Part shown: piece by piece, positions 1-6,972 of the stretch
How positions within the stretch are numbered: position 1 is the stretch's first letter
Layout: every line of letters starts with the position of its first letter
Assembly (NCBI GenBank): GCA_023254365.1
Contig: JALRLQ010000016.1
Location: 1 to 25,576 of the forward strand
Direction: 5' to 3'
Source: Candidatus Poseidonia sp.
GTDB taxonomy: Archaea > Thermoplasmatota > Poseidoniia > Poseidoniales > Poseidoniaceae
Length of the DNA stretch: 25,576 nucleotides
Notes under the pieces: generated by a model
What the model saw: the letters and a program-made list of their open reading frames with translations, nothing else
Databases searched by the model: none
Told to the model about the DNA's origin: nothing
Made by a program: the position numbers and the translations under genes

Positions 1-16
1 TGTGCTCTTCCGATCT
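1..16. other. Sequencing adapter remnant at contig end
   Basis: The first 16 bases, TGTGCTCTTCCGATCT, match the 3' end of the standard Illumina read-2 adapter, including the shared GCTCTTCCGATCT core. They lie directly against an open reading frame (prefoldin alpha, minus strand) that is cut at this point. The simplest reading is an untrimmed adapter at the edge of an assembled contig, so genomic sequence begins at 17. The match is seen directly; the assignment to library preparation is established knowledge. Confidence 0.9.
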
Positions 17-59
17 CAACCTCTTGGGCCAAACGTTGCAATTCGGTTCGGTCAACCAT
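17..59 (-). CDS. pfdA: Prefoldin alpha subunit, N-terminal fragment (truncated by contig end)
   Basis: An ATG at 57-59 on the minus strand opens a frame reading MVDRTELQRLAQEV before it runs into the adapter. Prefoldin is a hexameric cytosolic chaperone that passes unfolded proteins to the thermosome, and its alpha subunit starts with an amphipathic helix of this kind. The main support is context. In many euryarchaea the gene after ribosomal protein LX is pfdA, followed by ftsY, and this start lies 50 nt downstream of the LX stop in the same direction. Only 14 codons are visible, so the identification rests on synteny and a plausible N-terminus. Confidence 0.5.
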
Positions 60-109
60 GCCGTTCACCCTTCCGAACCCTTCGGGGTTGAAGAAGGCCG
101 CGACGCCGT

Positions 110-382
110 TCACTCTTCTTCGGCTTGCGGTGCAATCGTGCCACCTTGAGCAGCAATCTGCTCACGGAAATGGTGGAGCACTGCCGGCTCAGTGGACGTT
201 CGGGGGTCGATTTCAGAAACGCTTGCGATGTTGACGGTGCGTCGCTTAATGCGGTGACGTGAGCCGAGGATGGAAAAGGCATAATCTGTCGCTGCATCGG
301 CGTCTTCAGCAGGAATATCGTAGGTAAACGGCTGTCGTTGGGAGCCAAAGGGCGCTGTTCCACTCACTCGGTAGGCCTTCAT
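110..382 (-). CDS. rpl18a: Large-subunit ribosomal protein eL20 (L18a/LX)
   Basis: This 90-residue protein begins MKAYRVSGTAPFGS and contains QPFTYDIPAEDADAA and the block LGSRHRIKRRTVNI, the typical core of archaeal ribosomal protein LX, which binds 23S rRNA near the central protuberance. The C-terminal 30 residues are a hydrophilic, partly acidic tail ending in EEE, making it slightly longer than the shortest archaeal LX proteins. An in-frame ATG at 406 would add eight residues. I prefer 382 because the canonical family N-terminus starts there and a TTTAAGG box is centred about 28 nt upstream, the right spacing for a leaderless archaeal transcript. It is followed by the probable pfdA start and is divergent from the protease gene. 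Confidence 0.85.
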   Translation of the reverse strand: MKAYRVSGTAPFGSQRQPFTYDIPAEDADAATDYAFSILGSRHRIKRRTVNIASVSEIDPRTSTEPAVLHHFREQIAAQGGTIAPQAEEE

Positions 383-406
383 CGGGGTGGCCGACTTGCC
401 ATTCAT

Positions 407-413
407 CCTTAAA
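407..413 (-). promoter_or_regulatory. Probable TATA box for leaderless eL20 gene
   Basis: On the minus strand TTTAAGG is centred near 410, about 28 nt before the ATG at 382. Archaeal TATA boxes sit roughly 25-28 nt before the transcription start, so this would give a leaderless or nearly leaderless mRNA. No SD-like sequence precedes 382, which agrees. The match is short and could be chance. Confidence 0.35.
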
Positions 414-481
414 CGCGCTGGCGCGTCCCTCGCTGAACGAGGCACCGATAGATTGAGGCAAAAACCAACCTTGGTCGTGAC

Positions 482-3400
482 ATGCGGCGAGCGGGATTGA
501 TGCTTCTCGTGTTGCTGGCGCCGCTGGTCTCTGGGCTCCACGTCCCACCGCCCTCCCTTTCGCCGAGTACGTTGCCGTTTGACGGTCAGGAGCGGTTGCT
601 GGTGCTCGACGAAGGCTACTGGACCTCGGCCCATTGGGCGGTGCTCGTTGAACACGGCCTCCAACCGCTTCGTTCCGTTTCTCCAACGGCGTTGTTGGTC
701 TGGGGCGACGGGCCGCTTCCTCATTCCGTCAATGCGAAGGAGGTGGTGTTTGACGATGCGAAGTACCTGCACCCGCTGGACGCCATCGGGCCAGAACAAC
801 GAATGGTCAAGGTGGTGTTTGAACCAAGACTGCCTTCCTCCGCCACGCATCAATTGCAGAACCGTATCCTCGCCATGGGCGGACTGGTGGAGGGGGTTGA
901 GGTGGGTGTTGGGTCCCTGCCCGGTTACGCCACGGTTGCCCTGCCGGATGTCGCTCTTGTCGACCGTCTGCTTGACCTGCCGGGCGTCTTGTGGATTGAA
1001 CCGGTGCTCCCTGCCAAGGCTCGTAACGGCCCTTCCTCTTCCTCACTCCAAAACGGCGACATCGTCACTGAACCCTTCTGGGCCTACGGAATCAACGGGT
1101 CAGGTGTCGTCTTGGGGGTCGCCGATAGCGGCATTGATGCAGACCATGCCTGCTTCCGAAATGCCACAAACGGCACCTCGCCTCATGCTGAACAAGGGGC
1201 AGCGTTTCCGGCGGTCGGGGCCTTTGGTCAAGAACATCGGAAAATCCTCTATCTCAACACAACCATCGACGACAACGACACACCCGGTGACAGCGACTAC
1301 CGTCACGGCACCCACGTCATCGGTTCGCTTGCCTGTCACGACGTGTTTGCCTACCGCAACGGAGAGGGGCCGAACAACGGAACATCGTTGGCTCACGGTG
1401 CCAAACTGGTGATTCAAGACATCGTCTCGTCCGAAGGTTGGCAGCCTCCTGCCGTCGACGAATTGCTTTGGGAGGCTTCGGCTCACGGGGCGGTGATCCA
1501 TTCCAATTCTTGGGGTGACGACACCACGGCGTACACGGAACGCACGGGACGGTTTGACGGATATGCACGTGCCATGCCGTGGTCGTTGGCGCTGATCGCT
1601 CCTGGAAATTCGGGAGAAGGGGTCTTGGAGCCCGCCAACGGAAGGAACGTTGTCGCCATCAGTGCATCATCGAACCATGCTGAGCCGGAGCGATGGGGTG
1701 CAACCTCGTACGGCCCCACCGAAGCGGGGACGGACGGGATTTTCTTGTTGGCTCCGGGAGCCTCAGTGTCCTCGGCCGCGGCGGATGGGTTTTGGAACAC
1801 CAACAACAACAACCTGCGAACATCTTCGGGGACCAGCATGGCCACGCCCCTCGCTGCCGGAGCGACGGGCCTCATCCAGCAACTGTACGAAGAAGGGTGG
1901 ATTGTCGGGCCCCGCGAAGCGCTCCAACCCACCCTGGTTGACCAACCCGCTTGGGTTGAGGAAGAGGTCGTCGACACCTATCTTCTCGGGAGCGGTTTCA
2001 CGCCTTCTGGCCCGCTGCTGCGCGCTTCGCTGGCACTGGCCGCAACACCGTTGAACGAAACGGTCCGTAACGGCGGCGCGGGTGGAGTTGACTTGCACAA
2101 CCCCTACGACGGTTGGGGATTGCTCAACCTCAGTCGTTTGATCAACATCGATGACCTCGCCAACGGGTCCTCGCCTTCATCCTCGTTGTGGGTTCACGAC
2201 AGTTACCGATTGGTTGACAGCGATGTTGGCACCTGGTTTGACGGTCATGCTTCGCAAACCAACAACCTCACCGCTTTTGCCCAACAGCCTTGGAATGGAG
2301 AAGGGGCTGCAGGTCCATTTTTGCAAACGAGTGATGTGTTTCGCCACCGATTCACACCCCAAGAGAACGAGCATGTTCGCATCCGTCTCGCCTTTCCAGC
2401 TCAACCCGAGCCGGCTCTTGTGGACGACCTGCAGCTCCGAGTGGTTCTCGAAGACGGTACTGTTTTGCTGCCCGACCGTCTTCAGGCGGACGGTTTGCCA
2501 ACGCAATTTTATGCAACGGTGGCGGATTTGAACAACACCGAACAATTTCCTTCAACAAACGAAACCGTGGTGGGAATCGATGTGCCTGCCTCCTACCTCA
2601 ACGGTTCATCGTGGTTTGATGTCAGCGTGGTGGCGCGCTATGTTCAGCCCGGTGGTGTGCCGGGTTCGGTTGGATTGGACGGAGATGCTGTCGGCTTTGC
2701 GCTCGTCATTCAGGGTGTTGACAGGGACTCGGCCGACCACCTCGACGGGGACGGGGATGGTGTGGCTAACATCGACGACCTCTGTCCACTCGAAGATGCG
2801 TCGCTGGCCGACGAAAATGGCGACGGCTGTCTTGATGATGACGATGATGACGGCGTCATCAACCCCCTTGATGTGTGCCCACTTGTCGATGCCTCAGGTT
2901 ACGACGCCGATGCAGACGGTTGTTTGGATGACGGGGATGGAGACGGCGTGACCGACGACATCGATGAGTGTGAAACACCAGACCTCGCTTGGCCCGTGAA
3001 CAGCACAGGATGCTATCCCTTGGACGACCCCCCAAGGCTGGCGATGACCGTTGTCCCTGAAAGCAACGGCTCCTTGGATGGAGTCATCAGCATCGAATGG
3101 ACCATGGAGGACGATGATGGCGATGGAGCGCTTGTCGTGTTTGCATGGGTGCTTCAGGAACAGCCCAACATCACCTTGGTCGCTTGTTCACAAACCAGCA
3201 TGCCCTCTGTGACGTATACCTGTTCGTGGGCCTTCCCGAACGACTTGCCTGCACTGTATCGGCGCGGTGAAGCCTACGATCTTCGAGCAACCATCGTGAC
3301 GAACAATGCATCTCCAGCGGCCTTCAAGTCATCAACCGAACTTGAAATCGTCACCAATCGAACCATCCCGCTGCTCGAGATCGATGTCCCGAACGACACG

Positions 3401-3559
3401 CAACAGCCGAGCGGTGCCATCGACCTCCTTTCACTGGGCGTGCTCGGTTTGCTCATTGGGGTGGCGTTCATGCGGTTTTACCGCTCCAAGATACCTGCGA
3501 AGAGAGGTGAGAAACCGCCACCCCCGTTTAGCGCCGGCGCTGGCGAAGAAGAACGATAA
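482..3559 (+). CDS. Secreted membrane-anchored subtilisin-like (S8) protease with calcium-binding TSP3 repeats
   Basis: This 1025-residue protein is a secreted subtilase. Residues 1-19 form a signal peptide. Residues about 30-180 resemble a pro-region, and the catalytic domain follows: Asp215 in VADSGID, His275 in RHGTHV, oxyanion Asn376 in APGNSG and Ser452 in GTSMATP. All four key residues are intact. After a long beta-rich region comes a block of Asp/Gly-rich repeats (about 753-845) with regularly placed cysteines, the pattern of thrombospondin type-3 calcium-binding repeats. A hydrophobic helix near 978-1000 and a short basic, proline-rich tail should anchor the protein with its catalytic part outside. 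Its likely role is degrading extracellular protein for peptide uptake, consistent with the protein-degrading heterotrophy inferred for Marine Group II; the substrate is unknown. No strong SD precedes the ATG. Confidence 0.92.
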   Translation: MRRAGLMLLVLLAPLVSGLHVPPPSLSPSTLPFDGQERLLVLDEGYWTSAHWAVLVEHGLQPLRSVSPTALLVWGDGPLPHSVNAKEVVFDDAKYLHPLDAIGPEQRMVKVVFEPRLPSSATHQLQNRILAMGGLVEGVEVGVGSLPGYATVALPDVALVDRLLDLPGVLWIEPVLPAKARNGPSSSSLQNGDIVTEPFWAYGINGSGVVLGVADSGIDADHACFRNATNGTSPHAEQGAAFPAVGAFGQEHRKILYLNTTIDDNDTPGDSDYRHGTHVIGSLACHDVFAYRNGEGPNNGTSLAHGAKLVIQDIVSSEGWQPPAVDELLWEASAHGAVIHSNSWGDDTTAYTERTGRFDGYARAMPWSLALIAPGNSGEGVLEPANGRNVVAISASSNHAEPERWGATSYGPTEAGTDGIFLLAPGASVSSAAADGFWNTNNNNLRTSSGTSMATPLAAGATGLIQQLYEEGWIVGPREALQPTLVDQPAWVEEEVVDTYLLGSGFTPSGPLLRASLALAATPLNETVRNGGAGGVDLHNPYDGWGLLNLSRLINIDDLANGSSPSSSLWVHDSYRLVDSDVGTWFDGHASQTNNLTAFAQQPWNGEGAAGPFLQTSDVFRHRFTPQENEHVRIRLAFPAQPEPALVDDLQLRVVLEDGTVLLPDRLQADGLPTQFYATVADLNNTEQFPSTNETVVGIDVPASYLNGSSWFDVSVVARYVQPGGVPGSVGLDGDAVGFALVIQGVDRDSADHLDGDGDGVANIDDLCPLEDASLADENGDGCLDDDDDDGVINPLDVCPLVDASGYDADADGCLDDGDGDGVTDDIDECETPDLAWPVNSTGCYPLDDPPRLAMTVVPESNGSLDGVISIEWTMEDDDGDGALVVFAWVLQEQPNITLVACSQTSMPSVTYTCSWAFPNDLPALYRRGEAYDLRATIVTNNASPAAFKSSTELEIVTNRTIPLLEIDVPNDTQQPSGAIDLLSLGVLGLLIGVAFMRFYRSKIPAKRGEKPPPPFSAGAGEEER
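2743..3010 (+). repeat. Thrombospondin type-3-like DxDGDGxxD repeats inside the protease gene
   Basis: The encoded segment has units such as DGDGDGVANIDDLCP, NGDGCLDDDDDDGVIN and DGDGDGVTDDIDECE, alternating Asp-rich calcium loops with cysteines. The DNA is correspondingly rich in GAY and GGN codons. Such repeats bind many Ca2+ ions and stiffen the stalk of secreted proteins in seawater. This is in-frame coding sequence, not a mobile or non-coding repeat. Confidence 0.8.
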
Positions 3560-3694
3560 GTGTGACATTAAAAATCAGTTACTGCGTTCCATTTTTTGAT
3601 AAAATCGGCCCCAACATACGCCAAAATCGCGAGGTGAACCTTGAAGTCCAGTGCCATGCTCGGTTAACCATCCCACGTGGAAAAGGTGAACAAA
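3560..3694 (+). promoter_or_regulatory. Intergenic region: T-tract and candidate promoter for the actin-like gene
   Basis: This 135-nt gap contains a run of six T at 3592-3597, about 33 nt after the protease stop, which could act as an archaeal oligo-T terminator. Immediately overlapping it is TTGATAAAAT (3596-3605), a TATA-like box that would place a transcript start near 3625-3630 and leave a leader of about 65 nt. A second AT-rich box, TTAAAAAT, lies near 3569. No tRNA-like fold was seen. Both assignments are inferred from composition and spacing only. Confidence 0.35.
3683..3689 (+). promoter_or_regulatory. Ribosome binding site AAGGTGA fixing the actin-like start
   Basis: AAGGTGA ends 5 nt before the ATG at 3695 and complements the archaeal 16S rRNA 3' end. 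It favours the ATG at 3695 over the in-frame GTG at 3677, since the GTG codon would lie upstream of the site. Confidence 0.7.
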
Positions 3695-4699
3695 ATGAGC
3701 GACCGCCTGTATGTTGGAATTGACCTTGGAACCTATCAATCGACCATCGCCTCAAGCGCTGGCAAACTGCACACCGTTGAGACCGTCGTCGGTCGGCCAA
3801 AGGATCCCGTTGCTCGCAACTTCCTCGGCAAAGATGTCTTGTTTGGCGACGATGCTCTCAAGAACAAGCTCGCTTGCAACCTCTATCGCCCCATGGCGGC
3901 CGGTGTCACGCAAGACGACGAGGCCAATTTGGCCGCTGCCAAAGCCTTCGTTTCCCATCTGCTTGAGACCGTGGACCCCGAAGAATACGACGAGGTGCTT
4001 GGCGTCATTTGTTCGCCAAGCCACGTTTCCTTCACCGACAAGAGCAACCTTGTCGCCACCCTCCGTGGCCAAGTCAACGCCATCATGGTCGTGACCGAAC
4101 CGTTCGCCACCGCTTACGGTATCGATGAAATCGCTGGCTCAATCGTCGTCGATATCGGCGCCGGTACCACCGACATCGCTCGTGTCTACGGAACCTTCCC
4201 CACCGATGAGGACCAAGTGACCATCACCGAAGCCGGCGACTGGTTGGACAACGAATTGATGGTGCTCATCCAAAAGAAGTACACGGGCGCCCAGGTGACC
4301 AAGGACATGGTTCGAAAATGGAAGGAAGCTTCTTCCTACGTTGGTGGCGACACCCGCGAAGTGACGGTGGAGTTGTCCGTTGAAGGAAAGCGCCAAGTTG
4401 TTGATATCGGTGACTTGATTCAAGAAGCCTGTGAATTGATCATCCCTAAGATCGGGAACGCCATCAAGAAAATCGTTGCTGGTGCAGACCCCGAATACCA
4501 ACAAGTCCTCCGCAACAACATCATTCTCTCCGGCGGCGGTTCCCTGATCGAAGGTTGTGCAGCACGCATTGCCAAAGAAATTGCCGACATCGGTGACGTC
4601 AAGGTCTGGTGCGTGGAAGACCCCATCAACTCCGTTGCAACGGGTGCTTTGAAGCTCGCCAGCGAAATGCCTGACGACATGTACACCGCCATCAACTGA
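3695..4699 (+). CDS. Actin-like ATPase of the MreB/MamK type
   Basis: This 334-residue protein has the full actin-fold nucleotide site: phosphate-1 loop VGIDLGT (7-13), phosphate-2 loop VVDIGAGTTDIARV (151-164) and the adenosine loop NIILSGGGSLIEG (275-287). Several blocks look more like MamK, the magnetosome-positioning actin, than classical MreB: VVGRPKD after the first hairpin, LYRPMAAGV, VVTEPFATAYGIDE before phosphate-2, GTFPTDEDQVTITEAGDWLDNE after it, and PEYQQVLRNNIILSGGGS. Glu135 in TEPF and Asp153 occupy the positions of the MamK catalytic Glu and Asp. Length fits MamK (about 345). It lacks membrane segments. The neighbouring co-directional gene encodes a long coiled-coil protein. 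The likely role is a dynamic cytosolic filament; cargo is unknown. The MamK comparison is from memory of the family, not an alignment. Confidence 0.85.
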   Translation: MSDRLYVGIDLGTYQSTIASSAGKLHTVETVVGRPKDPVARNFLGKDVLFGDDALKNKLACNLYRPMAAGVTQDDEANLAAAKAFVSHLLETVDPEEYDEVLGVICSPSHVSFTDKSNLVATLRGQVNAIMVVTEPFATAYGIDEIAGSIVVDIGAGTTDIARVYGTFPTDEDQVTITEAGDWLDNELMVLIQKKYTGAQVTKDMVRKWKEASSYVGGDTREVTVELSVEGKRQVVDIGDLIQEACELIIPKIGNAIKKIVAGADPEYQQVLRNNIILSGGGSLIEGCAARIAKEIADIGDVKVWCVEDPINSVATGALKLASEMPDDMYTAIN

Positions 4700-4790
4700 T
4701 TCGGCGTTCCAAACTGGGTGCGAAATACGCCCTCACGGGTCGATGACCTGCGGGAAGGTTCAAGTGTGGTAAATCTGCGATGCCGGTCGT

Positions 4791-6062
4791 ATGGCCGTAG
4801 AGAGTTCATCACCGAGCGACAGTCGACGGGTAGGAAACTCGTCCAACGATGAGCGTGCTGCGCTCGAGGGTATGCTCAAGGGTTACCCGGTGGAACAACT
4901 CGTTGATGAGGTGCTGGTCGCCTGGGATGAATTGGGTCGACGCAACGACGAACTGGTTGCCGTCAAGCAGCGCCTGCGTGTGGTTGAACTGGACCTCGCT
5001 GAACGCCAAGACAACGTGGCTCCTGAGGTCGCTCGACTCGCTGAGGCTGAGCAAACGCTGAAGGATAACGACGCGAAAATCATCCACTTGGAACGAATGC
5101 TGGAGGACAGCAAAGCAGAACTGGCTGCGCAACAATCCTCCCTTTCCCATGAAGAGCGAAGTGCCATGGAAAACGAAGTTGCCCAACTTCGCGACCTCAC
5201 CACACAACAAGACGAAGTGATCGGTGAAATGGAAGGTCGGATTTCACAAATGGTTGATGCGTTGGAAAAAGCAGCCGACGCCGGGCTGACCTCTGTAACG
5301 GCAGAGGAAGTCCGTTTGCTCAAGCAACAGGTGGACGAACGCCAACGCCAATTGGATGTTGAAAAGGCTGCATCGGCAGCTCTCGAGGAAGAGCGCCAGC
5401 GCCTGCGGGACATCGCTGACCGGTTGCGCGGCCTCCTCGATGCCCGAGACCGTCGACTCGGTGAGTTGGAAGAACAACTCGAGCGCGTGATGCAAGGACC
5501 TCGCTCTGTGTCAGCAGAACACGATTACCTCGTTGAACAAATTGAGGAATTGAAGCGCCGTCTGCTTGAGCGAAATCGAGAGTATGAATCGCTTCGACGG
5601 CGTGAACGCCGCCTGCACAACGACGTGTTTGAACGCGACGAGCGTCTGCAACAAATGACCCTCACCATGACGGATTTGGAAGCCGCCCTTCAGGACCGCA
5701 CCGCCGAATTGCGAGAATTGGAAGAACAGCGAAGTTCCATGGAGCACGAACTCCATTCCGCTCGACGCAGTGAACGAACCCGAGAGGTCGTTGGCCGTGT
5801 CTTTGCTGACTCGCTATCGCTGGTACGAAGCCACGAAAGTCGTGAGTTGAAGCGAGAGTTGTACGCCAACGCTCCCGATGTCGAACGAACGATCAAGGCC
5901 CCCTCCACTGAAGACATGGTCAAACTCGCAGAAGGCGACGAGGTTGAACTCGAGAAAGGGGAAACCGTGATTGAACAGGGAATGGAAGTGGACGGTGTTC
6001 GCCCACCTTCACCCGGAGGCACGGGTGACCCGGCGGTCTTCGATGAAGACGAAACCGAGTGA
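4791..6062 (+). CDS. Long soluble coiled-coil protein, probable partner of the actin-like protein
   Basis: I recognise no enzyme family here. The 423 residues are dominated by heptad-rich, charged Glu/Arg/Gln/Leu sequence from about 30 to 340, the mark of extended coiled coil. Breaks occur near residues 163-170 and 241-250, giving about three rod segments. A Ser-rich head (1-20) precedes it, and the last 60 residues are acidic and proline-containing, ending DEDETE. There is no signal peptide, membrane helix or Walker motif, so automatic labels such as SMC-like ATPase would be unjustified. It follows the actin-like gene by 91 nt in the same direction with no obvious promoter between, suggesting co-transcription, and its stop lies one base from the stop of the convergent GGGP synthase gene. 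A scaffold or filament-binding role is inference. The ATG at 4791 has no strong SD. Confidence 0.75.
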   Translation: MAVESSSPSDSRRVGNSSNDERAALEGMLKGYPVEQLVDEVLVAWDELGRRNDELVAVKQRLRVVELDLAERQDNVAPEVARLAEAEQTLKDNDAKIIHLERMLEDSKAELAAQQSSLSHEERSAMENEVAQLRDLTTQQDEVIGEMEGRISQMVDALEKAADAGLTSVTAEEVRLLKQQVDERQRQLDVEKAASAALEEERQRLRDIADRLRGLLDARDRRLGELEEQLERVMQGPRSVSAEHDYLVEQIEELKRRLLERNREYESLRRRERRLHNDVFERDERLQQMTLTMTDLEAALQDRTAELRELEEQRSSMEHELHSARRSERTREVVGRVFADSLSLVRSHESRELKRELYANAPDVERTIKAPSTEDMVKLAEGDEVELEKGETVIEQGMEVDGVRPPSPGGTGDPAVFDEDETE

Positions 6063-6063
6063 T

Positions 6064-6876
6064 TCATGCTTTGCAGGCTTGGACCAATTCGGTCAGTCGT
6101 GTACGCAACTCATCCATTGAGGCTGCATCTTCCGTGATGGTTCCTGTGACAATCCAATGGGCACCAGCGCGTACAGCACGTTGCACGTCGGCGGCTGTCC
6201 GCAGACCGCCTCCCACGAGAAGGGTCAGGCCTTCCACGCCGGCGGCGCTTTGAATCAACGCCTCGGCGACAGGCGATGATGCTCCGCTGCCCGCCTCCAA
6301 ATACAGGAGTGAAAAGCCGTACATCTTGGCGCACAGCGCATAAGCATGGACCAAGTCCGTGTCCTCAGGTTGAATCAGTTCCGCTGCTCCCACCTCGCCC
6401 ACACGTCCTCCGGGAGCACACACGAGATAGCCTGTGGGCAGAGCTTCGACACCGAATTGCTTCAGATACGGTGCTCCGCGTACTTGTTCGCCGACAAGGA
6501 ATTCTCGCTTGGTGGAGTTCATGAGCATCATGAACGTGATGGCGTCTGCAGCAGGCGAAAGCGCATGGGCTCCGCCCGGAAACAACACCACCGGGACGTC
6601 CCATCTCGACTCCTCGCCGTCCGGGTCTTGACTTGATGCGAACATGCGCAGTTCAAACGCTTCCTGAATGGCCTGGCAGGTCGCATGAACCACCGTGTCG
6701 GGTGTGTCGGTTGAGCCCCCGACGAAAATCATCTGCGAACCACACTCCACCGCCAACATGGCTCGTTGTGCAGCGACGTCCGGCGATTGTTTAGCTGGGT
6801 CGATGAGCGTGATGTGGCGAGCGCCCGACGAGGTCTCGCAGACCTTCTCAAGAACGGTTCGGTCACCGACGTTCAT
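6064..6876 (-). CDS. Geranylgeranylglyceryl phosphate synthase
   Basis: This 270-residue TIM-barrel prenyltransferase should join geranylgeranyl diphosphate to sn-glycerol-1-phosphate, the first committed step of archaeal ether-lipid synthesis. Family motifs appear in order: HITLIDPAKQSP near the start, QMIFVGGSTDT, the long block LFPGGAHALSPAADAITFM followed by LMNSTKREFLVGEQ, YLEAGSGASSPV, and the phosphate-binding LLVGGGLRTAADVQRA with AGAHWIVTGT. All of these are diagnostic of the GGGPS/PcrB family. The frame stays open upstream to 7023, but I chose the ATG at 6876 because the protein then begins just before the first barrel strand and the extra 49 residues resemble nothing in the family. 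It is divergent from the ABC exporter and its stop is one base from the coiled-coil gene's stop. Confidence 0.92.
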   Translation of the reverse strand: MNVGDRTVLEKVCETSSGARHITLIDPAKQSPDVAAQRAMLAVECGSQMIFVGGSTDTPDTVVHATCQAIQEAFELRMFASSQDPDGEESRWDVPVVLFPGGAHALSPAADAITFMMLMNSTKREFLVGEQVRGAPYLKQFGVEALPTGYLVCAPGGRVGEVGAAELIQPEDTDLVHAYALCAKMYGFSLLYLEAGSGASSPVAEALIQSAAGVEGLTLLVGGGLRTAADVQRAVRAGAHWIVTGTITEDAASMDELRTRLTELVQACKA

Positions 6877-6972
6877 GGCGCTCGGCCTGTGGTCAGCGGG
6901 GAAAGGGCATAGGGCTTGCGCCGTTGCGAAAGAAAGGGGAGTGTTCTCAAGGGTTCGTCCTCTCGGGGGGTC
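6877..6972. promoter_or_regulatory. Divergent promoter region between GGGP synthase and ABC exporter
   Basis: This 96-nt gap must hold the start signals of two divergent genes if the chosen starts are right. I see no convincing TATA box in either direction. A CTCGGGGGGTC stretch directly before the ATG at 6973 could serve as a weak ribosome binding site. Longer in-frame starts exist on both strands (7023 minus, 6916 plus, the latter TTG), and using both would make the genes overlap head to head, which is unlikely. Confidence 0.3.

Noticed and set aside
110..853. A 247-codon version of the eL20 frame starting inside the protease gene
   Set aside because: Only the last 90 residues resemble a protein family. 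The rest is antisense to the protease signal peptide and pro-region.
2743..3010. Tandem DNA repeat or recombination site in the protease gene
   Set aside because: The repetition reflects Asp/Gly-rich calcium-binding protein units and stays in frame.
3560..6062. A magnetosome gene island
   Set aside because: Only the actin-like gene resembles a magnetosome protein. No MamA, MamB, MamM, MamE or Mad-type genes accompany it in the window.
4791..6062. SMC or Rad50-type ATPase for the coiled-coil gene
   Set aside because: There is no Walker A, signature motif or hinge; only coiled coil and acidic tail are present.
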